Below are positions 26,251-34,570 of a stretch of 59,768 nt of DNA, piece after piece (the first letter of the stretch is position 1; each line of letters starts with the position of its first letter). A program made the translations under genes and the position numbers. Source of the DNA: SIG452 sp045656345. GTDB lineage: Bacteria; Bacillota; Clostridia; UMGS1840. Location: positions 1-59,768 of the forward strand of contig JAZOQZ010000002.1 in assembly GCA_045656345.1 (NCBI GenBank), given 5' to 3'. Under the pieces are notes generated by a model. The model ran no database searches. It had not been told where the DNA came from and worked only from the letters and a program-made list of their open reading frames with translations.

Positions 26251-26838
26251 TTGAAGTTGTTTCTTAAAATTTTAAAAAGAATAGTTATCACATTGGTGAT
26301 TCTATTTTTAGTTGGCTATATTGCGTATCAGATTGCATATCCCTACATTGCACCTATGGTTTTTGATTACCTGGTGGAAAGAAATGCCCAGATGTTTGTG
26401 CAATTGGAGGAATCGCTGGAAGCAACTTTGGAATCAGACAGCACAGAAGAATCACAACCTCCGTCTCCGGCGGTTGAAGAAGAGAATCCTGAAGATTCTT
26501 CCGAGGCTTCCGATGGAAGCGCAACGGAACATGCGCCGGTTGCCACAACACCACCCAAGAAACCCAATACCGAAATTCAAACGGTGCATACCACGATGGG
26601 GGATTTCACCGGAGCTCAATTGGTAAGGGCGCTTAAGAATATTTCTCCTGCGGATAAAACCAGAATTATTTCCCTCTGTCAGCAAGCAGTTTCTATGTCA
26701 GATATTGCCACTGTCACTCAGATTTTAACCCAGGATGGATTGACTGTGGATCAGCAGAAATATATTGAAAATTATTTAAGAAATAATCTGTCAGTTCCCT
26801 CTAAACGGGAAATCTTAGAAATACTACAAAAATATTAA
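26251..26838 (+). CDS. Hypothetical membrane-anchored protein
   Basis: The 195-residue product starts with a basic region and one membrane segment (IVITLVILFLVGYIAYQIAYPYI), so it is probably a signal-anchored protein with an outward C-terminus. An acidic, low-complexity linker (about 55-110, rich in E, S and P) leads to a helical C-terminal domain of about 75 residues with MGDFTGAQLVRALKNISPADKTRI. I recognise no family. The start is probably the TTG at 26251, ten bases after GAAAGGG; two other TTG codons at 26242 and 26245 are too close to that site. It is cotranscribed with the surface genes upstream and trmN6 downstream. Confidence 0.7.
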   Translation: MKLFLKILKRIVITLVILFLVGYIAYQIAYPYIAPMVFDYLVERNAQMFVQLEESLEATLESDSTEESQPPSPAVEEENPEDSSEASDGSATEHAPVATTPPKKPNTEIQTVHTTMGDFTGAQLVRALKNISPADKTRIISLCQQAVSMSDIATVTQILTQDGLTVDQQKYIENYLRNNLSVPSKREILEILQKY

Positions 26839-26850
26839 GGAGAGATCCGG

Positions 26851-27573
26851 TTGGAAAAAAACAAGGAAATTACATCAAAAATCAATGAGAATTTCACGAT
26901 TTTCCAACGGGAAGATTCATTTAAATTCGGCACGGATGCAGTGCTGCTGTCCCGCTTTGCCAGGATGGGAAAAAAAGATGTGCTTTTTGATATCTGCTCC
27001 GGAACTGGAGCAGTGGGATTTTTTTGTCACCTGAACTTTCACCCCAAAGAAATCCATTTTGTGGAAATCGATCCGACAATGACGGAATTATCCCGAAAAA
27101 CTGCCGCCTATAACGGAATCTCAGAAAAATGTCGTTTTTATTGTAGCGATATTGCTGATTTTCCGATACAAGACACAATGATGGCAGATGCCATCACGGT
27201 GAATCCGCCCTATTTCTTTGAAAATAGCGGAAGGGTAAACAAAAATGATAATCTGAAAACTGCCCGTCATACAGAGCAGTTTTCCCATGACATTTTATTT
27301 GAAAAGGCCTACCGTCTTCTTCGGGATGGTGGCAAAATTTTTTTAATTCAGCGGGCACAGAATTTAGCGGAGATTCTTGCGAACTTAAAAGAACACCGCT
27401 TAGAGCCGAAACGCCTTCGTTTGGTATATGGAAATCCTAAGAAGGATGCCAACCTGTTTTTGGTGGAAGCCGTAAAAAACAGCGGTGTCTGGATGGATTG
27501 CCAACCACCCTTATTTCTCTATGACGAAAACGGTGAAATGACCGAAGAATTTCGTCGGATGCAGGAGTTTTAA
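26851..27573 (+). CDS. trmN6: tRNA1(Val) (adenine-37-N6)-methyltransferase-like protein
   Basis: The 240-residue protein is a class I SAM-dependent methyltransferase with FKFGTDAVLLSRFA near the start, the SAM-binding FDICSGTGAVGFF motif, the acidic HFVEIDP motif and the N6-adenine signature VNPPYFF near residue 118. This combination is typical of the YabB/TrmN6 family. The start is a TTG at 26851 with AAGGAGAG 6-7 bp upstream. It lies 3 bp before rsmI, the same pairing as yabB-yabC in Bacillus. Confidence 0.88.
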   Translation: MEKNKEITSKINENFTIFQREDSFKFGTDAVLLSRFARMGKKDVLFDICSGTGAVGFFCHLNFHPKEIHFVEIDPTMTELSRKTAAYNGISEKCRFYCSDIADFPIQDTMMADAITVNPPYFFENSGRVNKNDNLKTARHTEQFSHDILFEKAYRLLRDGGKIFLIQRAQNLAEILANLKEHRLEPKRLRLVYGNPKKDANLFLVEAVKNSGVWMDCQPPLFLYDENGEMTEEFRRMQEF

Positions 27574-27575
27574 CT

Positions 27576-28403
27576 ATGTTGGGAACTTTATATCTTGTTG
27601 CCACCCCTATCGGAAATATGGGAGATTTATCTCCCCGTGCCAAAGAAATTTTAGCATCAGCAGATTTGATTGCTGCAGAGGATACCCGTGTGACCGGTGC
27701 TTTGCTGAAAAAACTTGGCATTGAGAAAAAACTGGTCAGTTATTATGAGCATAACGCAGCCATGCGAAGCTCTCTGTTAATCCGTCATTTGGAAGACGGA
27801 GACACTGTGGCGCTGGTTTCTGATGCCGGAACCCCGGCTATTTCAGACCCGGGGGAAGCCATTGTGGAGGAGTGTATCCGCCGTGGAATTGATGTGTATC
27901 CCATTCCCGGTCCTTGTGCATTTGTCTGTGCATTGACGGTGTCTGGGTTTTCCACCGCGCAGTTTAGCTTTATCGGTTTCTTGCCATCCAAACCAAACGA
28001 CCGTAAAAAGGAATTGGAAACCGTAAAGCATCGGGAAGAAACCCTGGTTTTTTATGAAGCACCCCATCGCCTTCTGAAAACACTGTCCGATATGAAAGCG
28101 GTATTCGGGGAAGAGCGCAGAGTGTGTGTTTCTCGTGAAATCACCAAAAAATTTGAAGAACATATCCGTGGAACGTTGACGGAAGTTCTGAGTCATTTTG
28201 AAAGCAATCCTGTAAAAGGAGAATTCGTGATTGTGGCAGAAGGCGGCATCAAGGAGGAAAGCAGCCTCAATCAGTTGTCTTTGGAAGAACATCTGGAATT
28301 TTATCTGAAAAAAGGGATTTCTCAGAAAGATGCCATCAAACAGATCGCTCAGGACAGAAACCTGCCCAAGCGGGAAGTGTATGCCCATTTTCATAAAGAC
28401 TAA
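27576..28403 (+). CDS. rsmI: 16S rRNA (cytidine-1402-2'-O)-methyltransferase
   Basis: RsmI methylates the 2'-OH of C1402 in the ribosomal decoding centre. The 275-residue product has the tetrapyrrole-methylase fold with GTLYLVATPIGNMGDL at the start, AAEDTRVTGALL, SDAGTPAISDPG and PIPGPCAFVCAL, and a C-terminal helical HTH-like segment (GISQKDAIKQIAQDRNLPK). The ATG at 27576 lies 3 bp after trmN6. A strong terminator follows the stop codon directly. Confidence 0.96.
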   Translation: MLGTLYLVATPIGNMGDLSPRAKEILASADLIAAEDTRVTGALLKKLGIEKKLVSYYEHNAAMRSSLLIRHLEDGDTVALVSDAGTPAISDPGEAIVEECIRRGIDVYPIPGPCAFVCALTVSGFSTAQFSFIGFLPSKPNDRKKELETVKHREETLVFYEAPHRLLKTLSDMKAVFGEERRVCVSREITKKFEEHIRGTLTEVLSHFESNPVKGEFVIVAEGGIKEESSLNQLSLEEHLEFYLKKGISQKDAIKQIAQDRNLPKREVYAHFHKD

Positions 28404-28439
28404 AAAAAGCCAAGGAACGCACCGTTCCCTGGCTTTTTA
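28404..28439. terminator. Bidirectional terminator after rsmI
   Basis: The stem AGCCAaGGAACG/CGTTCCcTGGCT has A7 on the left and T5 on the right, so it can act in both directions. It begins one base after the rsmI stop. Confidence 0.85.
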
Positions 28440-28464
28440 TGTGCTATCACACATTTTTGGCAAC

Positions 28465-28495
28465 AAAAAAGCAGTTCCTTTTAGAACTGCTTTTG
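28465..28495. terminator. Second bidirectional terminator, probably serving rpsU
   Basis: AAGCAGTTC and GAACTGCTT form a 9-bp stem with a 6-nt loop, flanked by A6 and T4. On the minus strand it ends in six U residues and lies about 120 bp after the rpsU stop. Confidence 0.8.
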
Positions 28496-28616
28496 TAATT
28501 CACTATCCTGAAAATTTATGATAATATCAGCGTGCCGACCATCTGCGAGGAATGGTACATAATGAGGAGCAAAACTCCTAAAAGGTTAGTGAAATTAAAA
28601 ATGAAGAATGAAATTC

Positions 28617-28793
28617 TTATTTGAATTTTCTTTTTCTTGCTTCTTCGGATTTTTTCTTTCTTTTAACGCTGGGTTTTACATAATGTTCTCTTTTTCTGAT
28701 TTCAGAAAGAACACCTGCTTTTGCACACTGTCTTTTAAATCTTTTTAACGCATTATCTAAAGACTCGTTATCTTTTAATCTGATTTCTGCCAT
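28617..28793 (-). CDS. rpsU: Small ribosomal subunit protein bS21
   Basis: The 58-residue protein is bS21: MAEIRLKDNESLDNALKRF at the start, the RQCAKAGVLSEIRKREHYVKPS core and a basic tail KRKKKSEEARKRKFK. The ATG at 28793 has GGAGGGAC upstream. The open frame continues far upstream, but the extension has no relation to the family. A strong promoter lies at 28866-28894. It is divergent from the ATPase gene at 29093. Confidence 0.97.
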   Translation of the reverse strand: MAEIRLKDNESLDNALKRFKRQCAKAGVLSEIRKREHYVKPSVKRKKKSEEARKRKFK

Positions 28794-28865
28794 CGGTCTG
28801 TCCCTCCTCCCGTAAACGCGATCAGTCACGCCGGATAGATTTTGTATCATAAATTCACGTACACT

Positions 28866-28894
28866 ATTATAATATATAATTTTTATGATGTCAA
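28866..28894 (-). promoter_or_regulatory. Strong sigma-A promoter of rpsU
   Basis: Perfect TTGACA (28889-28894) and TATAAT (28866-28871) with a 17-bp spacer on the minus strand. The leader is about 65 nt. Confidence 0.88.
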
Positions 28895-28980
28895 CATTTT
28901 TTTTTAATTTTTTGCATTTTTTTTGATTTGCGCTAAAATATGTAAAATCTGATAAATTTTGCTGAAAAACCAAATATCTC

Positions 28981-29010
28981 TTGACAAAGTCCGTCCTGGG
29001 TTGATACAAT
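28981..29010 (+). promoter_or_regulatory. Promoter of the P-loop ATPase and radical SAM genes
   Basis: TTGACA (28981-28986) and TACAAT (29005-29010) with an 18-bp spacer. The leader to the ATG at 29093 is about 75 nt. Confidence 0.8.
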
Positions 29011-29092
29011 CAAAACAGCACATATCCACGCACCGAAGAGGAAAGAGCGCATAGAATAATTCTGACCAATCTAACATCTGGGAGGATTTTTT

Positions 29093-30127
29093 ATGCAACC
29101 CTTACATCATTATTTTCCCGGTGGCAACACCCCGGAAGGATTTTTCAGTTATTATCGTGAAATATCAGATTCCCATAAGAATGGAAAACTGGCTGTTATC
29201 AAAGGCGGTCCCGGCACAGGGAAGTCCACCTTTTTAAAATCACTCGGCAAAACCCTTTTTGAGCAGGGCGAAACGGTTACTTATCTGCACTGTTCTTCCG
29301 ACCCTGATTCTTTGGACGGCATTTTTCTGCCCGATTATAATTCTGCTGTTATTGACGGAACATCACCCCATATCACAGATGCCGCATATCCGGGTGCCTA
29401 TGACACGGTGCTGAACTTTTGTGACCTTATCGGCGATATTTCCGAAAAAGAAACCGTTCGCTGTGAGAGTCGGTTGGCAACAAACACCTTTGCGGAGGGT
29501 TACTGCTATCTGCGAAGTGCAAAAGCGCTGCTGGAGCTGATGCATCTGAGAAGCGAGAAGAGATTGCTGGAAGACGAGATTCGTTCCTTTAGCTTAGACA
29601 TTGCCAGACGGATTGCGACCTTTCCTGCCAACGGTTTTCGGAAAAATGTGTTCCTGTCTGCCATCACCGGAAAAGGACTTGTAAACTTTCTGAAGGAAAA
29701 CTTAAGCGATTACTATGTGATTTCAGTGGAAAGCGAGGTAGGTGATGCCACATACCGTCTGATGGAAATGGTGCAAAACGCTTGTAGCCTGCGGAATGCA
29801 GATATGATTCTTTGCCGTTGTCCGATGAATCCGGAAAAAACGGAGCATCTGATTTTCCCGTCAGCGAATCTGGCGCTGGTCACTTCTCACCTGTATCACT
29901 CCTACACTGATGCCGATGAAATTGTGTCTTTTTCCGATATGATTACCAAACGGACATCAAACCGTTCTCCCCGGCTGCTTTATGATGGTCTGTTGCAGTT
30001 GGCAATCAAGACGTTTGAAACAGCAGCCATTCATCATAACCGTCTGGAAGCTGTTTATCAGACTGTCACAGACTATTCTGCCATAGAACCGTTCAAACAA
30101 AAGGCTCTGGATTTTTTGATTTCATAA
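29093..30127 (+). CDS. P-loop ATPase of the PRK06851 type
   Basis: This 344-residue cytosolic protein resembles the clostridial and bacillar PRK06851-type ATPases of unknown function. The N-terminal half has Walker A GGPGTGKST (residues 38-46), YLHCSSDPDSLDGIFLPDYN and VIDGTSPHITDAAYPGAYD. The second half repeats the architecture (AITGKGLVNFL, then LCRCPMNPEKTEHLIFPSANLALVTS). At the place of the second P-loop it reads VESEVGDATYRL, which lacks GKS/T, so that site appears degenerate. The ATG at 29093 follows GGGAGGA. It is 13 bp before the radical SAM gene. Confidence 0.75.
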   Translation: MQPLHHYFPGGNTPEGFFSYYREISDSHKNGKLAVIKGGPGTGKSTFLKSLGKTLFEQGETVTYLHCSSDPDSLDGIFLPDYNSAVIDGTSPHITDAAYPGAYDTVLNFCDLIGDISEKETVRCESRLATNTFAEGYCYLRSAKALLELMHLRSEKRLLEDEIRSFSLDIARRIATFPANGFRKNVFLSAITGKGLVNFLKENLSDYYVISVESEVGDATYRLMEMVQNACSLRNADMILCRCPMNPEKTEHLIFPSANLALVTSHLYHSYTDADEIVSFSDMITKRTSNRSPRLLYDGLLQLAIKTFETAAIHHNRLEAVYQTVTDYSAIEPFKQKALDFLIS

Positions 30128-30140
30128 CAAGGAGAAATTT

Positions 30141-31028
30141 ATGCTGAAGTATTCCGAATTTTTAAGAAACCTGTATGGAGAAAAAGTATATAAGATTCCT
30201 GTCAACACCGGAGGTACCTGTCCCAATCGGGACGGTACCAAAGGAGTAGGTGGGTGTATTTTCTGTTCCGAAGTGGGAGCAGGTTTTGAATTGCAGGATG
30301 CTTCTGTGGATATTTCAGAGCAAATCACCACCAATATGGCATACATTCGCAAAAAATACAACGCCCATCGCTTTCTCATTTATTTTCAGAATTTTACTGC
30401 CACTTATCTGCCGTTGGAAACATTCCGACAGTATCTTTTTCAGGCAATCAAAGCAGAAAACATAGTTGGAGTGATAATCTCCACCAGACCGGACTGCCTG
30501 AACGGGGGACATCTGGACTTGCTTAGTGAGGTGAAAGCCAAAGGACTGGACGTGTTTATTGAACTTGGTCTCCAGTCCGCCAATGACGATACCTTGCTTA
30601 AAATCAATCGGGGACATACCGTTTCCGATTATATCCGGGGTGCCGCTTTGGTGAAAGAACGAGGATTCTATCTGGATACCCATCTGATTTTAAATCTTCC
30701 CTGGGATACCGACGAAGACATTCTGAATGCGGCAACGCTGATGAACGAAGTGGGAACCGATTCGGTAAAACTGCATTCCCTGCATATTCCTTACGGAACT
30801 AAACTCTATGAGTTGTATCAGTCAGGGGAAATTGATGTGATTGCCAAAGAAGACTATTTTTACCGTCTATATGTGTTTTTAAAAGAATTAAATCCCAGAG
30901 TTGCGGTGCAGCGACTGTTTTCACGGGCTCCCAAAGAGGACACTGCCTTCTGCAATTGGCAGACAAGCTGGTGGAAACTGGAGGAAGAGTTTCATCGTTT
31001 TGCCGAACAAATGGAAAAAGAACATTAA
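30141..31028 (+). CDS. TIGR01212-type radical SAM protein (YtqA/YhcC)
   Basis: The 295-residue protein carries a radical SAM cluster with the unusual spacing C27-x11-C39-x2-C42 (TCPNRDGTKGVGGCIFC) that marks the YtqA/YhcC family. Further family blocks are FQNFTATYLPLETFRQ, ISTRPDCL and ELGLQSANDDTLLKINRGH. The biochemical role is not established to my knowledge. The ATG at 30141 follows AAGGAGAAA. It is cotranscribed with the ATPase upstream and has a 421-bp noncoding gap after it. Confidence 0.88.
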   Translation: MLKYSEFLRNLYGEKVYKIPVNTGGTCPNRDGTKGVGGCIFCSEVGAGFELQDASVDISEQITTNMAYIRKKYNAHRFLIYFQNFTATYLPLETFRQYLFQAIKAENIVGVIISTRPDCLNGGHLDLLSEVKAKGLDVFIELGLQSANDDTLLKINRGHTVSDYIRGAALVKERGFYLDTHLILNLPWDTDEDILNAATLMNEVGTDSVKLHSLHIPYGTKLYELYQSGEIDVIAKEDYFYRLYVFLKELNPRVAVQRLFSRAPKEDTAFCNWQTSWWKLEEEFHRFAEQMEKEH

Positions 31029-31105
31029 AAATCCCTATTACATTATATATTATATATAAGGCACTTGTCTGATTTGGTAAAATTTCAAAAAAATTCAAAA
31101 ACATC

Positions 31106-31134
31106 TTGACAAAATCAAAAAAACAGAGTATAAT
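31106..31134 (+). promoter_or_regulatory. Distal promoter P1 of the S-layer gene
   Basis: Perfect TTGACA (31106-31111) and TATAAT (31129-31134), 17-bp spacer, about 310 bp before the start codon. The gap 31029-31449 holds two promoters and an AT-rich leader, and no gene is seen in it. Confidence 0.78.
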
Positions 31135-31310
31135 CAATTGGTTGATATTTTGCCTATGTGTTTTTTGGGAACAAAATAGTTCTTTTTTCGTCAAAATAGT
31201 GACAAACGGTAAAAAAACACCTTTTTTTAACCAAATGTTTGCAGGTTTGTTACCAAAATATTACCGCAACGCATAAATTTTACAACTTTGTTACATATAT
31301 TTTGATATTA

Positions 31311-31339
31311 TTGACAAACTGATTGTTATCTGTTAAAAT
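31311..31339 (+). promoter_or_regulatory. Proximal promoter P2 of the S-layer gene
   Basis: Perfect TTGACA (31311-31316) and TAAAAT (31334-31339), 17-bp spacer. The leader of about 100 nt contains a GGGCT/AGCCC hairpin (31382-31398) and ends in AGGAGGA before the ATG at 31450. Confidence 0.8.
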
Positions 31340-31449
31340 GACACCATAGGATACCCCTCGGATGGGATTATTCTATCAATCGGGCTTTTCGTGAGCCCCC
31401 AAAAATTCGTAAAAAAAAAATTATATATCATTTTTAGGAGGACATCCAA

Positions 31450-34296
31450 ATGAAACTGTCTAAAGTTTTATCCTTAGTATTAGCAGTTGTTATGCTGTTC
31501 GGCATGCAGACTTTCGCATTCACCGACGTTGCAGCTACTGCTAACTACGCAGAAGCTGTTCAGGTTCTGTCCGCTTTAGAAATCATCAATGGTTATGAAG
31601 ACGGCACTTTCAAACCTGAAGGCAAAATCACTAGAGCAGAATATGCTGCAATCGTTTGCAGAATTCTGGACATGGGCGATGCAGGCGCTAACCAGGTTGG
31701 CGGCTACTTCACCGACGTTGAAGCTGACCACTGGGCATCCGGTTACATTGCAACCGCTTCTCAGTTAGGTATCGTTAACGGTATGGGCGATGGTACTTTC
31801 GCTCCTTCCGCAGAAGTTACCTACGAACAGGCTGTTGCTATGTTAGTTCGTGCACTGGGTTATGAAAGAAAAGCTCAGTCTATGGGCGGTTACCCCACCG
31901 GTTACATGATGATTGCTAACCAGGAATCCATCACCGTTGGTACTGCTAACACCGCTGGCGGCGCTTCCAGAGCAACCGTTGCAAGATTAACTTACAACTC
32001 TCTGACCGTTCCCATGATGGACCAGACTTCTTGGGGTTCTGATGAAAAATTCGAACCCATCGCTACTCAGTCTTTACTGTGGACCAAACTGAACGCAATC
32101 AAAGCTGAAGTTACTTTCAACAACATCCCCTTAAACAAAACTGAAACTGATGCTACCGTTACTATCGCTCCTACCAAAATGGATCAGGTTGCTCAGGCTA
32201 ACTACAACAAAGCTCCTTTCGCAATTCCCTCCAGCGTTAAAATCAATGATGTTGATTTAACCGGTTTACAGGGCTTAGTTGCTACCGCTATCATCGACAA
32301 AGCTGATGATGCTGAATGGAAACTGGTTACCGTTGTTGCTAAAGCTGGCAAAAACGTTGAAATCGAAGTTGATCCTGCATTATTACAGGAAACCGTTTAC
32401 ACCGATGGTTCCATCGAATACAAAAAAACCGCTGATGACGACAGAAACAGCAAAATCAAAGTTCCTACCGGCGGCTTAACTGTTTACAAAAACTTAGTTT
32501 ACGGTGCTTGGTCCGACGTTGATGCTTTAGGTGCTGACGCAACTGACGTTGCTTACAGATTTGTTGATACCGATAACAACGGCGAATACGAAACCGTATT
32601 TATTGACAACGTGGGCGTATTTATGGTTGGTTCTGTAAATACCAAAAACTTCAAAATCCAGAGAGAAACCACCAATGCTAACGCTCAGGCTACCTACACT
32701 TCCAGCATCGTTTTAGATCCTGAAGTTGAAACCACTGCTTGGTCCTTAACCGACGCTGAAGGTAATGCTTTAGAATTAGCAGACATCAAAGCAGGTGACG
32801 TTTTAGCTGTTGCAGTATCCTTTGACAGCCCCGACACCTACTATGAAATCGTTGTTACCAACAACACTATCGAAGGCACTGTAACTCAGTCTTACACTGA
32901 AAATGGTGACACCTACTACACCATCGGCGATGCTGATTACACCATGCTGACCACCGGTACCTTAAATCCCGGTGATGCTATCACTGCTACCGTATATGGC
33001 GACAAAATCGTTTGCTACGATGTAGCTGAAGGCGTTAAAAACTACGGTGTTGTTATCGCTAACAACGTTGCTTCTGACTTCGGTACCACTTACCAGGCTC
33101 AGATCTTAACCATGGCTGGTGAAATCGTTACCTTAGACTTAGCTGACAAAGTAAACGGTGCAGATTACACCGGTACTAACTTCGCTACTGACTTCGCTAA
33201 AGACAACATCATTGCTTACAACTTAAACAATGCTGGCGAAATCAAAGCTTTCGAAGTAGCTGACAAAGATGTTACCGTTGGTACCATCGTTGGTGACTTT
33301 ACTCCTGCTGCTACCACCGTATCCGGTGATGACAAAGCAGTTTATGCTACTGGTAAATCCTACTACGATACTCGTGAAAAATTAGACAACTTATACATCA
33401 CTGACGATACTGTTGTTGTAATCACTGAAAATGCTTACGGTGCTAACAACAAAGCTGATTACGCTGTTTCTTCCAAAGCTATCTTTGATGAAACCGAAAC
33501 CTATGATTTCTTCGCAGTATACAATGATGCAAAAGAAGCTAAATTCGTTGTTCTGTATCAGGAAATGAACAATGTTAACATGAGCGGCTATCCCCTGGTT
33601 GTAACCAAAGTTTCTACTGTAACCGTTGATAACGACTACAGAACCAAATTAGTTGGTTACATCGATGGCGAAGAAGTTGAATTAGTAACTGCTGAAGGCG
33701 TAAGCAGAACCTTATTAGCTGCTAACGATATCGCTATGATCGCTACCAATGCTGACGGCGAAATCACCGCTGCTACTATCTTAGCTAAATACGTTGACAG
33801 TGTTGGTTACAAAGTTGTTGACAACTCTGCTAACGCTGCAGCTGATGACAAATTAAGCAAAGCTGGTACCGAACAGACCATCGCGTTTGCTCCTACCTTC
33901 AACACTGCTAACCTGGACACCTTCTTCAGTGCTGGTGCTACCGATGCAGAAACCTTAAAAGGTTTTGGTATCGCTGGTAAAGTATTTGAAATCAAAGGTA
34001 AAACTCTGAACTTAGTTCAGGCAGATGATTACGCTCTGACCTTATCCGGTACCGATAGATTCTACGGTGCTAACGATGCGTACATCACTGACTTCACCTT
34101 CAATCCTGCTGCTAACGCTTACATCTACAATGTAAGAACCGGCAAAATCACCGTTGATACCATCGGCGATGTAGATACTGAAAAGAGCACCAACGACTAC
34201 CAGGATGCTACTCAGTTATTCAACGATGACGCTGTATACGTATACAACTACGACGGCGAAACCAAATTAATCTTAGTTATCGACATTAACGGTTAA
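31450..34296 (+). CDS. Major S-layer protein with N-terminal SLH domains
   Basis: The 948-residue exported protein has a signal peptide (MKLSKVLSLVLAVVMLFG), then SLH repeats in roughly the first 190 residues (ALEIINGYEDGTFKPEGKITRAE; then DHWASGYIATASQLGIVNG and VTYEQAVAMLVRALGY). A long Thr/Asp/Ala-rich beta-type region without recognised enzymes follows. Codon use is extremely restricted (GCT, GTT, ACC, TTA/CTG, AAA, GAA, GAC/GAT), unlike its neighbours and typical of very highly expressed genes. Two strong promoters, a consensus AGGAGGA site and a strong terminator support the same view. SLH domains would anchor it to the wall polymer. The start is the ATG at 31450. Confidence 0.88.
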   Translation: MKLSKVLSLVLAVVMLFGMQTFAFTDVAATANYAEAVQVLSALEIINGYEDGTFKPEGKITRAEYAAIVCRILDMGDAGANQVGGYFTDVEADHWASGYIATASQLGIVNGMGDGTFAPSAEVTYEQAVAMLVRALGYERKAQSMGGYPTGYMMIANQESITVGTANTAGGASRATVARLTYNSLTVPMMDQTSWGSDEKFEPIATQSLLWTKLNAIKAEVTFNNIPLNKTETDATVTIAPTKMDQVAQANYNKAPFAIPSSVKINDVDLTGLQGLVATAIIDKADDAEWKLVTVVAKAGKNVEIEVDPALLQETVYTDGSIEYKKTADDDRNSKIKVPTGGLTVYKNLVYGAWSDVDALGADATDVAYRFVDTDNNGEYETVFIDNVGVFMVGSVNTKNFKIQRETTNANAQATYTSSIVLDPEVETTAWSLTDAEGNALELADIKAGDVLAVAVSFDSPDTYYEIVVTNNTIEGTVTQSYTENGDTYYTIGDADYTMLTTGTLNPGDAITATVYGDKIVCYDVAEGVKNYGVVIANNVASDFGTTYQAQILTMAGEIVTLDLADKVNGADYTGTNFATDFAKDNIIAYNLNNAGEIKAFEVADKDVTVGTIVGDFTPAATTVSGDDKAVYATGKSYYDTREKLDNLYITDDTVVVITENAYGANNKADYAVSSKAIFDETETYDFFAVYNDAKEAKFVVLYQEMNNVNMSGYPLVVTKVSTVTVDNDYRTKLVGYIDGEEVELVTAEGVSRTLLAANDIAMIATNADGEITAATILAKYVDSVGYKVVDNSANAAADDKLSKAGTEQTIAFAPTFNTANLDTFFSAGATDAETLKGFGIAGKVFEIKGKTLNLVQADDYALTLSGTDRFYGANDAYITDFTFNPAANAYIYNVRTGKITVDTIGDVDTEKSTNDYQDATQLFNDDAVYVYNYDGETKLILVIDING

Positions 34297-34333
34297 TTTG
34301 AAGATTACAACTCGATTGTAATATCTAACTGAT

Positions 34334-34368
34334 AAAAGGGCTGCTCCTTCGGGAGTAGCCCTTTTTGT
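34334..34368 (+). terminator. Terminator of the S-layer gene
   Basis: An 11-bp stem AGGGCTGCTCC/GGAGTAGCCCT with one G-U pair and a TTCG tetraloop is followed by TTTTTG. It lies about 40 bp after the stop. Confidence 0.92.
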
Positions 34369-34398
34369 TTGCTTAAAAAATGAGTCATAATCCGAAAA

Positions 34399-34480
34399 TC
34401 ACTCCCTCGCAGTACACAAAGTACAGCTTCGGGCAGGTCAAGGCGAAGCCTTGATTTGATTTTCAAATTCTGCTCTCATT
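34399..34480 (+). repeat. Intergenic hairpin repeat, copy B
   Basis: This element has TCACTCCCTCG, then GTAC-acaaa-GTAC, then GCTTCGGG, an AAGGC/GCCTT hairpin and a final GCTCTCATT. Order and spacing match copy A at 18701-18780: CTCG to TCTCAT is 68 bp here and 67 bp there. It lies between the S-layer terminator and the terminator of the M14 gene. Confidence 0.5.
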
Positions 34481-34536
34481 TTTCTTCGCAAGTTTTTTTG
34501 GTGGATGAGCCATAATTTGTGAACTTTCCATCATGC

Positions 34537-34570
34537 AAAAAGCCTTCCTCTCATGGGGAAGGCTTTTTTA
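34537..34570. terminator. Bidirectional terminator at the end of the M14 peptidase gene
   Basis: AAAAGCCTTCC and GGAAGGCTTTT form the stem around a TCTCATGG-type loop, with A/T runs on both sides. The stop codon of the minus-strand peptidase gene (34568-34570) lies in the T run. Confidence 0.82.

Noticed and set aside
27843..28394. 183-codon minus-strand frame inside rsmI
   Set aside because: rsmI has complete family motifs over the same DNA, and the antisense frame has no recognisable domain.
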